From the NCBI RefSeq assembly GCF_024345205.1, contig NZ_BROC01000021.1, positions 1 through 49,297 of the forward strand: a DNA stretch of 49,297 nt, read 5' to 3'. Made by a program: the position numbers and the translations under genes. The notes under the pieces were generated by a model. That model was not told the DNA's origin and did not search any database. It saw only the letters and a list, made by a program, of their open reading frames with translations. Shown here one piece after another: positions 8,888 to 17,387 of this stretch (positions within the stretch are counted from its first letter, which is position 1; each line of letters starts with the position of its first letter). This DNA is from Lapidilactobacillus luobeiensis. GTDB taxonomy: Bacteria > Bacillota > Bacilli > Lactobacillales > Lactobacillaceae.

Positions 8888-8995
8888 GTGCTGAATACAA
8901 TATTGAAGTCGTGTTTCAGCACGATCTGAATAGTAAAAACAGGCTCATGATCAGTCGGATTGGATGGATCCGAATTTACTGATCATGAGCCTGTT
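8888..8995. terminator. Bidirectional terminator between recN and the yolD-like gene
   Basis: An 18-bp perfect inverted repeat (8938-8955 AACAGGCTCATGATCAGT against 8978-8995) with its loop closed by a further CGGAT/ATCCG pair. T-rich sequence follows on the plus strand, and an A-run flanks the other side. It sits between convergent genes, so it can end both transcripts. A separate 8-bp hairpin, GTGCTGAA at 8888-8895 with TTCAGCAC at 8915-8922, lies just before it and has no T tract. Confidence 0.85.
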
Positions 8996-9018
8996 TATTT
9001 GTGGGCCTGATAAAAGAA

Positions 9019-9360
9019 TTATGCGGCGATCCGAATGATCTGGTCAAAATCGACCAATTGGATCAAGTTGCTATGATTGACCACAAAAATCACGGTATGC
9101 TGCTGCGGATCGATCGTTTTGAAATGCCCGATCAAAAACTGGGTCCCGGTTTGATTGGCGGTAGCGGCCTTGATCTGCAGTGAAACGGTCTGTGGGTTGT
9201 GTAATAGGAAGTTGATTTGTTCCGTCAGTTGCTGTGGGTCAAGGGTCGGGTAGCCACTGGGCCGGGGTGTTTGATTGGCCGAGGTAGGCTGCTCCTCAAG
9301 ATCGAAAAAGGAATAAAGTGTCTTGGAAAGATTGTGGCTGATTTTTTTGAAAACTGACAT
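9019..9360 (-). CDS. YolD-like family protein, probable SOS gene
   Basis: 113-residue protein and the only minus-strand gene in the window. The C-terminal half (LTEQINFLLHNP, then FLIGHFKTIDPQQHTVIFVVN, then IQLVDFDQIIRIA) fits the YolD-like pattern: short strands, a KxIDxxxxxI turn, and a final DIIxI strand. In Bacillus, YolD-like proteins are encoded next to Y-family polymerases UvrX/YqjW and are LexA-controlled. Here no polymerase gene is adjacent. RBS is GGAGG at 9368-9372 on the minus strand. The family assignment rests on pattern resemblance; the promoter with two LexA boxes supports it independently. Confidence 0.7.
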   Translation of the reverse strand: MSVFKKISHNLSKTLYSFFDLEEQPTSANQTPRPSGYPTLDPQQLTEQINFLLHNPQTVSLQIKAATANQTGTQFLIGHFKTIDPQQHTVIFVVNHSNLIQLVDFDQIIRIAA

Positions 9361-9372
9361 AGCGCATTCCTC

Positions 9373-9422
9373 CGAACAAGTGTTTGTATCTTCATTATAC
9401 GAACATCTGTTCGAAAAGCAAG
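9373..9422 (-). promoter_or_regulatory. SOS promoter with two LexA (DinR) boxes
   Basis: On the minus strand, -35 TTGCTT (9421-9416) and -10 TATAAT (9399-9394) are 16 bp apart. A perfect Gram-positive LexA box, CGAACATCTGTTCG on the plus strand at 9400-9413, fills the spacer. A second box, CGAACAAGTGTTTG at 9373-9386, lies just downstream of the -10 and differs from CGAAC-N4-GTTCG by one base. LexA bound to both would cover the whole promoter. Confidence 0.85.
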
Positions 9423-9601
9423 CTTTTTTGCTTATTTTTATGTATTCATTTTAAAATCGACTTTTTTTCTAAATTGGCTAATGACTGTTAACTCGCCGCT
9501 CCAGCGCTCTTTTTTTTCGGCTTGGCGTCTAAGGACTTGAAAAAAATCGTAAAAAAGGGCAATATATATCTATTGACTAATTTGTTTTGGGAGCTTTCTG
9601 A

Positions 9602-10216
9602 ATGTCTGAAAAAGGTATGTTGATTGTTTTATCTGGCCCGTCTGGGGTCGGCAAGGGAACTGTTCGGCAGGCGATGGTCGCTAAATACGGACAACAGTTC
9701 AAATATTCGATCTCAATGACAACGCGCCAACCACGGCCAGGTGAGGTCGATGGGGTCGATTATTATTTCCGCACGCGCGAAGAATTCGAAGCTGAGATCG
9801 CTAATGGCGGCATGCTGGAGTATGCGCAGTATGTTGGCAATTACTATGGCACCCCTTTACGTTACGTGAATCAAATGCTCGAACAAGGTCAAGATGTCCT
9901 GCTGGAGATCGAGGTCAAAGGGGCGATGCAGGTTCGAAGCAAAGTCAGTGATGGTGTTTTTATTTTCTTGACACCGCCTGATCTGCACATTTTACAAGAG
10001 CGGATCGTTAAGCGAGGTACGGATGATATGGCGACGATCAAGCGACGGATGCAAACGGCGCGCGAAGAGATCAACTTGATGACGAATTACGATTATGCAG
10101 TCGTCAATGATCAAGTTGATTTGGCGGTCGATCGAATCGAGCGGATCATTGCCAGTGAGCATCTCCGTGTAGCGCGAGTCTTAGACACTTATCAGAGTAT
10201 GTTAGGAGAAGATTAA
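9602..10216 (+). CDS. gmk: Guanylate kinase
   Basis: Phosphorylates GMP to GDP with ATP. 204 residues with P-loop GPSGVGKGT at 12-20, the GMP-binding segment [19 protein letters not shown], and [20 protein letters not shown] at 9589-9593 fits the ATG. Upstream, a possible -35 TTGAAA at 9537-9542 is followed by AT-rich AATATATAT at 9561-9569, so a promoter here is plausible but weak. It is followed after 1 bp by rpoZ, the standard pairing, so both are likely co-expressed. GMP kinases link to (p)ppGpp in Firmicutes, but nothing in the sequence shows this. Confidence 0.97.
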   Translation: MSEKGMLIVLSGPSGVGKGTVRQAMVAKYGQQFKYSISMTTRQPRPGEVDGVDYYFRTREEFEAEIANGGMLEYAQYVGNYYGTPLRYVNQMLEQGQDVLLEIEVKGAMQVRSKVSDGVFIFLTPPDLHILQERIVKRGTDDMATIKRRMQTAREEINLMTNYDYAVVNDQVDLAVDRIERIIASEHLRVARVLDTYQSMLGED

Positions 10217-10217
10217 G

Positions 10218-10517
10218 ATGATTTCATACCCACCGATCGATAAATTATTAGAGAAAGTTGATTCACGCTATTCTTTGGCGATCTTGGCCGCTAAGCGGGC
10301 CCACCAACTAGAAGCAGGCGATTTTGAGATGTTGGAACATTATCGTTCTGATAAAACTGTTGGTCTAGCTTTAGAGGAGATCGCCGCTGGTAAAATCGGG
10401 ATCGATCCTCATTCTAATTTAAAAGAAGCTGACGCGGAAGCGGTTGACGCTCGTGAACAACGTGAGGATCTAGAAAAGCCTAACGATCCAGCGTCCGGTG
10501 ATCAAGCAGCTAAATAG
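10218..10517 (+). CDS. rpoZ: RNA polymerase omega subunit
   Basis: 99-residue subunit that helps assemble the beta-prime subunit. The N-terminus [20 protein letters not shown] and the segment [13 protein letters not shown] match the omega core, and [15 protein letters not shown] follows. The C-terminal 30 residues are charged and variable, as in other lactobacilli. It starts 1 bp after the gmk stop, with AGGAGA in the gmk end serving as ribosome site. A strong terminator follows. Confidence 0.95.
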   Translation: MISYPPIDKLLEKVDSRYSLAILAAKRAHQLEAGDFEMLEHYRSDKTVGLALEEIAAGKIGIDPHSNLKEADAEAVDAREQREDLEKPNDPASGDQAAK

Positions 10518-10525
10518 ATGTAGGG

Positions 10526-10565
10526 ACCTTCTAACGCACATGCGGTCAGAAGGTTCGTTTTTTAT
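10526..10565 (+). terminator. Terminator after rpoZ
   Basis: Stem ACCTTCT (10526-10532) with AGAAGGT (10548-10554), then CG and a run of six T. Ends the gmk-rpoZ transcript. Confidence 0.85.
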
Positions 10566-10590
10566 TCAATAAAATAATGAGGTGGCTGAA

Positions 10591-11799
10591 ATGTATCAGG
10601 GCAAACATGTGTTGGTGATTGTTTCGGGAGGGATCGCGGCTTATAAGATCCCCCAATTCATCAGAGACTTGATCAAGCAGGGCGCAGAGGTCCAAGTTAT
10701 TATGACCCAGGCGGCTAGTGCTTTTGTGACGGCGCAAACATTGGCTGTGGTCAGTCGCCATCCAGTTTATGATGAACATTATCTGCACACCAATACGACC
10801 GCGATCAGCCACCTAGACCTGACGATCTGGGCAGATCTGGTCGTTGTCGCACCAGCGACGGCTAATATTTTGGCAAAAATGGCGGCTGGGATTGCGGATG
10901 ATCTGGCGACGACGGCCTTATTAGCGACCAATAAACCGATTTTTGTTTTTCCAGCGATGAATGATCAAATGTACGCGGCGGCAGCAACCCAACGTAACTT
11001 GGCCCAATTACGAGCAGATCAAGTCACAGTATTCGAACCAGAAAATGGTTTTTTAGCCGAGGGATATGCCGCCAAGGGCCGGATGCCAGAGCCAACGACT
11101 ATGGTGAGCTTGATCATGAACGCTTGGCAGCGGCAACAGACCGCAGCGATTTTAGCGGGCAAGCACGTGTTGGTCACCGCTGGTGGCACACGTGAGGCCA
11201 TTGATCCAGTCCGCTATATTGGTAATCATTCTTCAGGAAAAATGGGCTGGGCCTTGGCTCAGGCGGCTTACTGGGCCGGCGCGACGGTAACTGTGATCAG
11301 TTCAGTGGCGGGCCCGCAGACCTTTCCTGCTGAAACGGTTAAGGTGACTTCCACTGCTGACTTGCAAGCGGCGGTAGACCGACTTTTCTCGAAAACTGAT
11401 CTATTATTGATGGCGGCGGCACCTGCTGATTTTCGAATGAGTACACCGGCCGCTAATAAAATCAAGAAGCAAGCTGATCAAGCGCAACTTCAACTGACGC
11501 TGGTCAAAAATCCTGATATTTTAGCCAGTCTAAAACCATTGAGAAAAAAACAGGTGGTCGTTGGTTTTGCCGCGGAAACGCAACGATTGTTAGCAAATGC
11601 GACGACTAAATTACAGCAGAAACAATTAGATCTGATCGTGGCTAACCCTGTTGGTCGGACAGACAGTGGGTTTGATGTTGATCAGAATCAGGGAACTTTA
11701 TTGTTTGCGGACGGCAGTCAACAAGTCCTGCCGTTAATGAGTAAGATCGCGATGGCTCAGACGATCATCACGGCGATCACCGCGAAGAAACTGTTGTAG
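10591..11799 (+). CDS. coaBC: Bifunctional phosphopantothenoylcysteine decarboxylase / synthase CoaBC
   Basis: Catalyses two steps of CoA synthesis: coupling 4'-phosphopantothenate to cysteine (CoaB part) and decarboxylating the product (CoaC part). 402 residues. The N-terminal flavoprotein has SGGIAAYKIP, SHLDLTIWAD and the PAMN motif at 121-124. The C-terminal synthetase has AGGTREAIDPVRYIGNHSSG near 196-215. I took the ATG at 10591, preceded by GAGGTGG, in preference to the GTG at 10582, which lies inside that ribosome site. It supplies CoA for the ACP and lipid genes further along the window. Confidence 0.95.
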   Translation: MYQGKHVLVIVSGGIAAYKIPQFIRDLIKQGAEVQVIMTQAASAFVTAQTLAVVSRHPVYDEHYLHTNTTAISHLDLTIWADLVVVAPATANILAKMAAGIADDLATTALLATNKPIFVFPAMNDQMYAAAATQRNLAQLRADQVTVFEPENGFLAEGYAAKGRMPEPTTMVSLIMNAWQRQQTAAILAGKHVLVTAGGTREAIDPVRYIGNHSSGKMGWALAQAAYWAGATVTVISSVAGPQTFPAETVKVTSTADLQAAVDRLFSKTDLLLMAAAPADFRMSTPAANKIKKQADQAQLQLTLVKNPDILASLKPLRKKQVVVGFAAETQRLLANATTKLQQKQLDLIVANPVGRTDSGFDVDQNQGTLLFADGSQQVLPLMSKIAMAQTIITAITAKKLL

Positions 11800-11884
11800 A
11801 ATGGTTGTAGAATAAAAGACGGTCGTGTGGGGATCAGATCCAGCAGTCGATCAGATCATAAAATCTCAGAAAGGGGTGGGTTTG

Positions 11885-14290
11885 ATGATCGCGCAAATCA
11901 TTATTGATATACCGGCGCAACAGACTAATCGTGCTTTCGATTACGCTGTGCCTCCGGAGCTGACGACGATCATTGCGCCAGGAATGCGGGTCTTAGTACC
12001 CTTTGGCCGTTCGCGAAAAAAACAACGTCAGGGCTTTGTTTGGCGTTTGGCCGAGAAGTCAAGCTTTAAAGGACGCTTGAAACCGATCAGTGAAGTGCTT
12101 GACTTGACCCCTGTTTTGAACGAGGAGATGCTGGCCTTGGCTGAGTGGCTGGCGCAAGATACCTTCTCTTTTCTGATCAGTTGCTTACAGACGATGTTAC
12201 CAAATGCGTTGCGTGCCAGTTATCAGCGGCGGTTTCAGCTCCAAAAGCCTTTGGCGGCAGGGTCACTATTGACACCATTATTAGACAGTCAAACCACAGG
12301 AAAGATCCCAGAACAAATCTCGGCGCCCTTGCTACGCGCGTTAAAAACTGCGGAACAAACAGGTCAGATCAAGATCGATCAGCAAGTCGCGCAAAAAGGT
12401 CAGATCAAAGAGGTGGCGCTGTACAGCAGTAATTTGACGATGGCGCAGGCGACAGAAATGGCTCAAACGACTAGAGCCAATGCCCATCAACAATTAGCGC
12501 TGTTGACTTTTTTGCAACAACACCCCCAGTTTTCCGGGACCAGTGAACAATGGCGGGAGGCCTTGCCTGAGCTTAAGCAAACAACGCTGACCACCGCGGT
12601 AAAAAAAGCCTGGCTCCAACGGCGTCAGATCGAACAATATCGGCAGCCGAACCCTTTGCCGACACCTAAAGCAGCCTTGCCCCTAACTGGGGAACAGGCG
12701 GCAGCCTATCATGCTGTCGCGCAGGCGATGACAGTAGCACAACGAGAAGTCTTCTTATTGGAAGGCATCACTGGTAGTGGTAAGACCGAAGTTTATCTAG
12801 CGGCAATGGCGGATGCACTACGGCAAGGAAAGACCGCCTTGATGCTTGTCCCTGAGATCGCCTTGACCCCACAAATGGTCCAACGTGTTCAGGAACGTTT
12901 TCAAAAAGATGTGGCTGTCTTACACAGTGGCCTTTCGGTGGGGGAACGTTTTGATGAGTGGCGTCGGATCGAACGGGGCGAAGCACGTGTAGTCGTTGGC
13001 GCTCGTTCCGCGGCTTTTGCGCCACTGAAAAACATTGGTGTGATGATCATTGACGAAGAACATGAAAGTAGTTATAAACAGGACGATATGCCCCGTTATC
13101 ATGCTCGCGACGTGGTCTTGCATCGGGCAACGACACATCATTGCCCAGTGATCTTGGGTAGCGCGACGCCCTCGTTGGAATCGCGGGCGCGAGCTCAGAA
13201 AAATGTGTATCATTTACTACGATTGACCCAACGACCAAAAAGCGCGCAATTACCTGAAGTTAAAGTTTTGGACATGCGTAGTGTTGGAAAAGTCGACGGT
13301 AAACCGAGTTTTTCTCAGGAACTGATCGACGCGTTGGCGCAACGCTTAAAGCAACATGAACAAAGTATCCTTTTGCTTAATCGGCGCGGGTATGCTAATT
13401 TTGTATTATGCCGTGACTGTGGTAATGTCATTAAATGCCCAAATTGTGATATCTCCTTGACCTTGCATCGCGACATTCAGGCGTTAAAATGTCATTATTG
13501 TGGTCATCAAGAAGCGATCCCACAAGTCTGCCCCGTTTGTCATAGTTCCCAGATCCGCGATTTTGGCGCGGGGACACAAAGGATCGAAGCGGAATTAGCG
13601 GCGATCCTTCCTCAGGCGCGTATTTTAAGAATGGATGTGGATACCACGGCACGCAAAGGTGGTCATCAGCGTCTGATCAAGAAGTTTGGTCGGCAAGAAG
13701 CCGATATTCTGTTGGGGACGCAAATGATCGCTAAAGGCTTGGATTTTCCTAATGTGACCCTAGTAGGTGTGATCAACGCTGATACGTCGCTAAGTTTGCC
13801 GGATTTTCGCGCGAGTGAAAAGACCTTTCAATTATTGACACAGGTCAGTGGTCGCGCCGGCCGTGCTGAAAAACAAGGACAGGTTTTGATCCAAACTTAT
13901 AATCCCGACAATTATGCGATCCAGTTAGCGTCGCATCAGGATTATGAGGCTTTTTACCAACGGGAGATGCACCTGCGTCATGTTGGCGGTTATCCGCCAT
14001 ATTATTACACGATCTTAGTTTCGGTCAATCATCGTCAAGAGGATCTGGCCGCGCAAAAAATCTATCAGTTATATCGACAAGTGAGTCCCGTTCTTTCAAA
14101 ATCGGCGGTGTTGCTTGGTCCCACACCACGGATGATCGCTCGGATCAATAATCAGTACTATTATCAATTCATCATCAAATATAAACATGAAGAAAAACTG
14201 TTTACGACTTTGCAACGCTTAGTGCTTGAAATGCAACAAGAGAGTGGCTTTCAATTGCGAATCGATCGCGAACCGTTACAAATTTCCTGA
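11885..14290 (+). CDS. priA: Primosomal protein N' (replication restart helicase PriA)
   Basis: 3'-5' helicase that reloads the replisome at stalled forks. 801 residues: N-terminal DNA-binding domain, Walker A GITGSGKT at 294-301, Walker B region IIDEEHESSYKQ, and eight Cys between residues 509 and 552 (CRDC, CPNC, CHYC, CPVC) that bind two zinc ions. The helicase C-terminal motif is VSGRAGRAEKQGQV. The ATG at 11885 follows AAAGGGG and gives the usual MIAQIIIDIP start; in-frame GTG at 11825 lacks a ribosome site. fmt follows after 20 bp, the conserved order. Confidence 0.97.
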   Translation: MIAQIIIDIPAQQTNRAFDYAVPPELTTIIAPGMRVLVPFGRSRKKQRQGFVWRLAEKSSFKGRLKPISEVLDLTPVLNEEMLALAEWLAQDTFSFLISCLQTMLPNALRASYQRRFQLQKPLAAGSLLTPLLDSQTTGKIPEQISAPLLRALKTAEQTGQIKIDQQVAQKGQIKEVALYSSNLTMAQATEMAQTTRANAHQQLALLTFLQQHPQFSGTSEQWREALPELKQTTLTTAVKKAWLQRRQIEQYRQPNPLPTPKAALPLTGEQAAAYHAVAQAMTVAQREVFLLEGITGSGKTEVYLAAMADALRQGKTALMLVPEIALTPQMVQRVQERFQKDVAVLHSGLSVGERFDEWRRIERGEARVVVGARSAAFAPLKNIGVMIIDEEHESSYKQDDMPRYHARDVVLHRATTHHCPVILGSATPSLESRARAQKNVYHLLRLTQRPKSAQLPEVKVLDMRSVGKVDGKPSFSQELIDALAQRLKQHEQSILLLNRRGYANFVLCRDCGNVIKCPNCDISLTLHRDIQALKCHYCGHQEAIPQVCPVCHSSQIRDFGAGTQRIEAELAAILPQARILRMDVDTTARKGGHQRLIKKFGRQEADILLGTQMIAKGLDFPNVTLVGVINADTSLSLPDFRASEKTFQLLTQVSGRAGRAEKQGQVLIQTYNPDNYAIQLASHQDYEAFYQREMHLRHVGGYPPYYYTILVSVNHRQEDLAAQKIYQLYRQVSPVLSKSAVLLGPTPRMIARINNQYYYQFIIKYKHEEKLFTTLQRLVLEMQQESGFQLRIDREPLQIS

Positions 14291-14310
14291 TAATAAGGAG
14301 TAATCAAGCC

Positions 14311-15261
14311 ATGACATCAATCATATTTATGGGCACCCCGGAATTTTCAGTTCCGATCTTAACGGCATTAGCAGCAATACCCGACTACGAGATCCTCGCT
14401 GTTGTTACGCAGCCAGATAAGCCAGTGGGGCGTAAGCGAGTCTTGACCCCAACACCGGTGAAAGCAGCGGCGCTGAAGCTACATTTACCTGTTTTCCAGC
14501 CGAAAAAATTAGCGGGTAGTCCAGAACTCGCACAAATGATCTCCTTACAACCAGACCTGATCATCACCGCGGCCTTTGGTCAGTTTTTGCCGAAAAAATT
14601 ATTGGCGGCAGCACGGATCATGCCTTTGAACGTACATGGTTCGTTATTACCAAAGTATCGCGGTGGCGCGCCGATCCAACGAGCAATCATCAATGGTGAT
14701 ACGGAGACTGGCGTGACGATCATGGAAATGGTCGCTAAAATGGATGCCGGGGACATGCTGAGTCAAACGAAAGTGCCGATCAGCGCGCTTGATGACAATG
14801 GGACGATCTTCGAAAAATTAAGTTTAGCTGGGCGCGATCTTTTACTGGAGACTTTGCCAAAAGTGATCGCCGGTACGATCGTTAAAGTGCCTCAAGATCC
14901 AGATAAAGTGACTTTTGCCCCAAACATCAGCGCCGCAGAAGAACGTCTCGATCTTCATGACGTTGCCCAAGATCTAGTGAATAAAGTCCGCGGCCTGCGC
15001 CCAGACCCGATCGCCTATTTAGAATTGGCAGGACACCGGGTCAAGATCTGGGATAGCGCCGTGGCTGACCTTTCAACTAGTTTGGAACCAGGCCACTGTG
15101 TCAAGGCTGATAAGAAGCAACTGTGGCTGTCAGCTGGCGCTGGTTCTGTCTGGGCGATCAAGGAATTACAAATAGCAGGAAAGAAAAGGATGCCGATCAG
15201 CGCTTTTATGAATGGTTACGGCCATGAATTTGGCGCTGGGCAATTGGTGATCAACGCATGA
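14311..15261 (+). CDS. fmt: Methionyl-tRNA formyltransferase
   Basis: Formylates initiator Met-tRNA with 10-formyl-THF, the product of FolD encoded at 2432. 316 residues with the N-terminal pattern IIFMGTPEFSVPIL, the catalytic signature HGSLLPKYRGGAPIQRAI from residue 109, and a C-terminal OB-like domain that binds tRNA. AAGGAG at 14294-14299 fits the ATG. It overlaps rsmB by 4 bp (ATGA), indicating coupled translation. def, often adjacent in other bacteria, is not in this window. Confidence 0.97.
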   Translation: MTSIIFMGTPEFSVPILTALAAIPDYEILAVVTQPDKPVGRKRVLTPTPVKAAALKLHLPVFQPKKLAGSPELAQMISLQPDLIITAAFGQFLPKKLLAAARIMPLNVHGSLLPKYRGGAPIQRAIINGDTETGVTIMEMVAKMDAGDMLSQTKVPISALDDNGTIFEKLSLAGRDLLLETLPKVIAGTIVKVPQDPDKVTFAPNISAAEERLDLHDVAQDLVNKVRGLRPDPIAYLELAGHRVKIWDSAVADLSTSLEPGHCVKADKKQLWLSAGAGSVWAIKELQIAGKKRMPISAFMNGYGHEFGAGQLVINA

Positions 15262-16601
15262 GCCAACCATCAGCACGTCAAGTCGCGGCCGATCTATTAG
15301 AAAATATTGAAGCAAAACAACAATATGCGAACTTAGAATTAAATCACGTTTTGAATCGCAGTCACCTTAGTTCAGTCGATCAAAAATTAGTGACCCGTTT
15401 AGTTTACGGGACTTTGCAGTGGCAAATGCGCCTTGACCACGACTGGCGGCGTTTTGTCAAAAAGCCGGAACAATTGCCATTATGGGTCCATGTATTATTG
15501 CGGATGTCCGTCTATCAATTGTTTTTCTTAGATAAAGTTCCTGATCACGCGATTTTGAATGAAGCGACTAACTTGGCTAAACGCCGAGATCATGGTAAAT
15601 ATGCACGCTTGGTCAATGCCGTTTTGCGACAAACACAACGTCAAGGGGAATTTGATTTCACCATGATCCCTGACCTGGCCCAACGCTTGAGCCTAACTTA
15701 TTCAGTGCCAAATTGGTTAACCACGGCTTTGCTCGCGCAATATGGCGCAAAACGGATCAGCGCTTTATATCAAACCCTGAACGAACCGGCCCAAGCTTCT
15801 TTACGAGTCAATTCGGTCAAGACGACACCGACGGAACTGTTGGCGGAATTAGCGCCGACTTTTCCCAACTTACAACTTAGCAAGTTAAGTCCAGTCGGGC
15901 TGGTCGCTCCAGAAGGGAATTTCGCGCAAACAGCTGCTTTTCAGGCTGGCGCTTATACGCTTCAGGATGAAAGCTCTCAGTTAGTGGCGCCGGCCTTACA
16001 GGTCCGGGCAAGCGATCAGGTTCTGGATGCTTGCGCTGCGCCCGGCGGGAAGGCGACTCATTTAGCGACTTACTTAGACCCGGATCAAGGGGGTCATTTG
16101 ACTGCTTTAGATATCCATCAGCACAAATTACAGTTGATCGTTGATAACGCACAACGGTTAGGTGTCGCCGAGCGGATCACAACGAAACTTTTGGATGCCC
16201 GTCAAGTCGATCAAGCTTTTGCGGATCAGACTTTTGATCGGGTCTTGGTCGACGCACCTTGTTCTGGTTTAGGGCTATTGCGGCGTAAACCAGAGATCCG
16301 TTACGCCAAGACCGCAGCCGGGATCGCCAGGCTACCTCAGATCCAAGGGGAGATTTTAGCGGCGGTCGCACCTAAAGTCAAAAGCGGTGGCTATTTGGTT
16401 TACAGTACTTGTACGATACTAGCCGCGGAGAATCAAGCAGTGATCGCCACTTTCTTGGCAGATCATCCTAATTATGTACAGCGATCAGTCCCTGTTGCGC
16501 CGCAGATCACCCGTTCAGAAGGTGAGTTAGGTCTGCAATTACTGATGGATGATGAACATAGCGATGGCTTCTTTATTGCCTGTCTACAACGCATTGATTA
16601 A
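15258..16601 (+). CDS. rsmB: 16S rRNA (cytosine-967-C5)-methyltransferase RsmB
   Basis: Methylates C967 of 16S rRNA. 447 residues with an N-terminal NusB-like RNA-binding domain (about 1-140) and a C-terminal SAM-dependent methyltransferase. Motifs seen: DACAAPGGKATHLA for SAM binding, DAPCSGLGLLRRKPE near 331 and YSTCTI near 381. The two Cys in these last motifs are the catalytic pair of the NOL1/NOP2/Sun family. ATGA overlap with fmt. stp begins 24 bp downstream. Confidence 0.96.
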   Translation: MSQPSARQVAADLLENIEAKQQYANLELNHVLNRSHLSSVDQKLVTRLVYGTLQWQMRLDHDWRRFVKKPEQLPLWVHVLLRMSVYQLFFLDKVPDHAILNEATNLAKRRDHGKYARLVNAVLRQTQRQGEFDFTMIPDLAQRLSLTYSVPNWLTTALLAQYGAKRISALYQTLNEPAQASLRVNSVKTTPTELLAELAPTFPNLQLSKLSPVGLVAPEGNFAQTAAFQAGAYTLQDESSQLVAPALQVRASDQVLDACAAPGGKATHLATYLDPDQGGHLTALDIHQHKLQLIVDNAQRLGVAERITTKLLDARQVDQAFADQTFDRVLVDAPCSGLGLLRRKPEIRYAKTAAGIARLPQIQGEILAAVAPKVKSGGYLVYSTCTILAAENQAVIATFLADHPNYVQRSVPVAPQITRSEGELGLQLLMDDEHSDGFFIACLQRID

Positions 16602-16625
16602 GATCGATTGAGATGGTGAGAGATT

Positions 16626-17387
16626 ATGGACATTACTTATTTAACAGATATTGGGAAAAAGCGCGCCAATAATCAAGATTATGTGGCTATTTTTCGTAAT
16701 CAAGCCAACGTTATGTTTGCGATCGTCGCAGATGGGATGGGTGGTCATTTAGGCGGTGATGTCGCTTCCGAAATGGCGGTATCTCAGATCGGCCATGATT
16801 TTCAACAGACGACCATCGCTGATCGTCAGTCATTAAGCGACTGGCTTCAATCCGAGTTGACTGATGAGAATAGTCGGATTATTCAAGCTTCTAGTAAATT
16901 CGCTGATCTTAGTGGGATGGGGACGACGTTTGTTGCCCTGATGATTTGGAGTCAGCATTATTTGGTGACCAATATTGGTGATAGTCGCGGGTATCTTTTC
17001 CGAGATCAACAATTACGCCAGATCACAGAGGACCATTCTCTGGTCAACGAGTTGGTCAAATATGGCAAAATCAGTCCGGAAGAAGCAAAACACCATCCGC
17101 AAAAAAATGTGATCACACGAACCTTGGGTGTTTCTAAAGATGTTCAACCTGATTTTCGAACTGGTGATTGGCAAGATGATGATCTTTTCGTCCTGTGCAG
17201 TGATGGCTTAACGAATATGGTCGCAGACGAGCAGTTGGCGTTGATCCTTGGCGACGAAACTGCCTCTTTGAAAGAGCGGGCGCAACGCTTGATCGTGCAA
17301 GCCAACGCTAATGGTGGTGCCGATAATATCACAGTTCTTTTAGCGCGGCTTGGAGCTGCGCCAACGCAAACGGAGGTGCAATCCTAA
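16626..17387 (+). CDS. stp: PP2C-type Ser/Thr protein phosphatase Stp (PrpC)
   Basis: Metal-dependent phosphatase that reverses phosphorylation by the PknB kinase encoded next to it. 253 residues with the PP2C motifs in order: DIGKKRANNQD, DGMGGH (36-41), GMGTTF, NIGDSRGYL, SDGLTNM near 191 and GGADNIT near 230. The Asp residues that bind the two Mn/Mg ions are all present. GAGAGA precedes the ATG. Its stop shares one base with the pknB start, a tight coupling conserved in Firmicutes. Confidence 0.96.
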   Translation: MDITYLTDIGKKRANNQDYVAIFRNQANVMFAIVADGMGGHLGGDVASEMAVSQIGHDFQQTTIADRQSLSDWLQSELTDENSRIIQASSKFADLSGMGTTFVALMIWSQHYLVTNIGDSRGYLFRDQQLRQITEDHSLVNELVKYGKISPEEAKHHPQKNVITRTLGVSKDVQPDFRTGDWQDDDLFVLCSDGLTNMVADEQLALILGDETASLKERAQRLIVQANANGGADNITVLLARLGAAPTQTEVQS

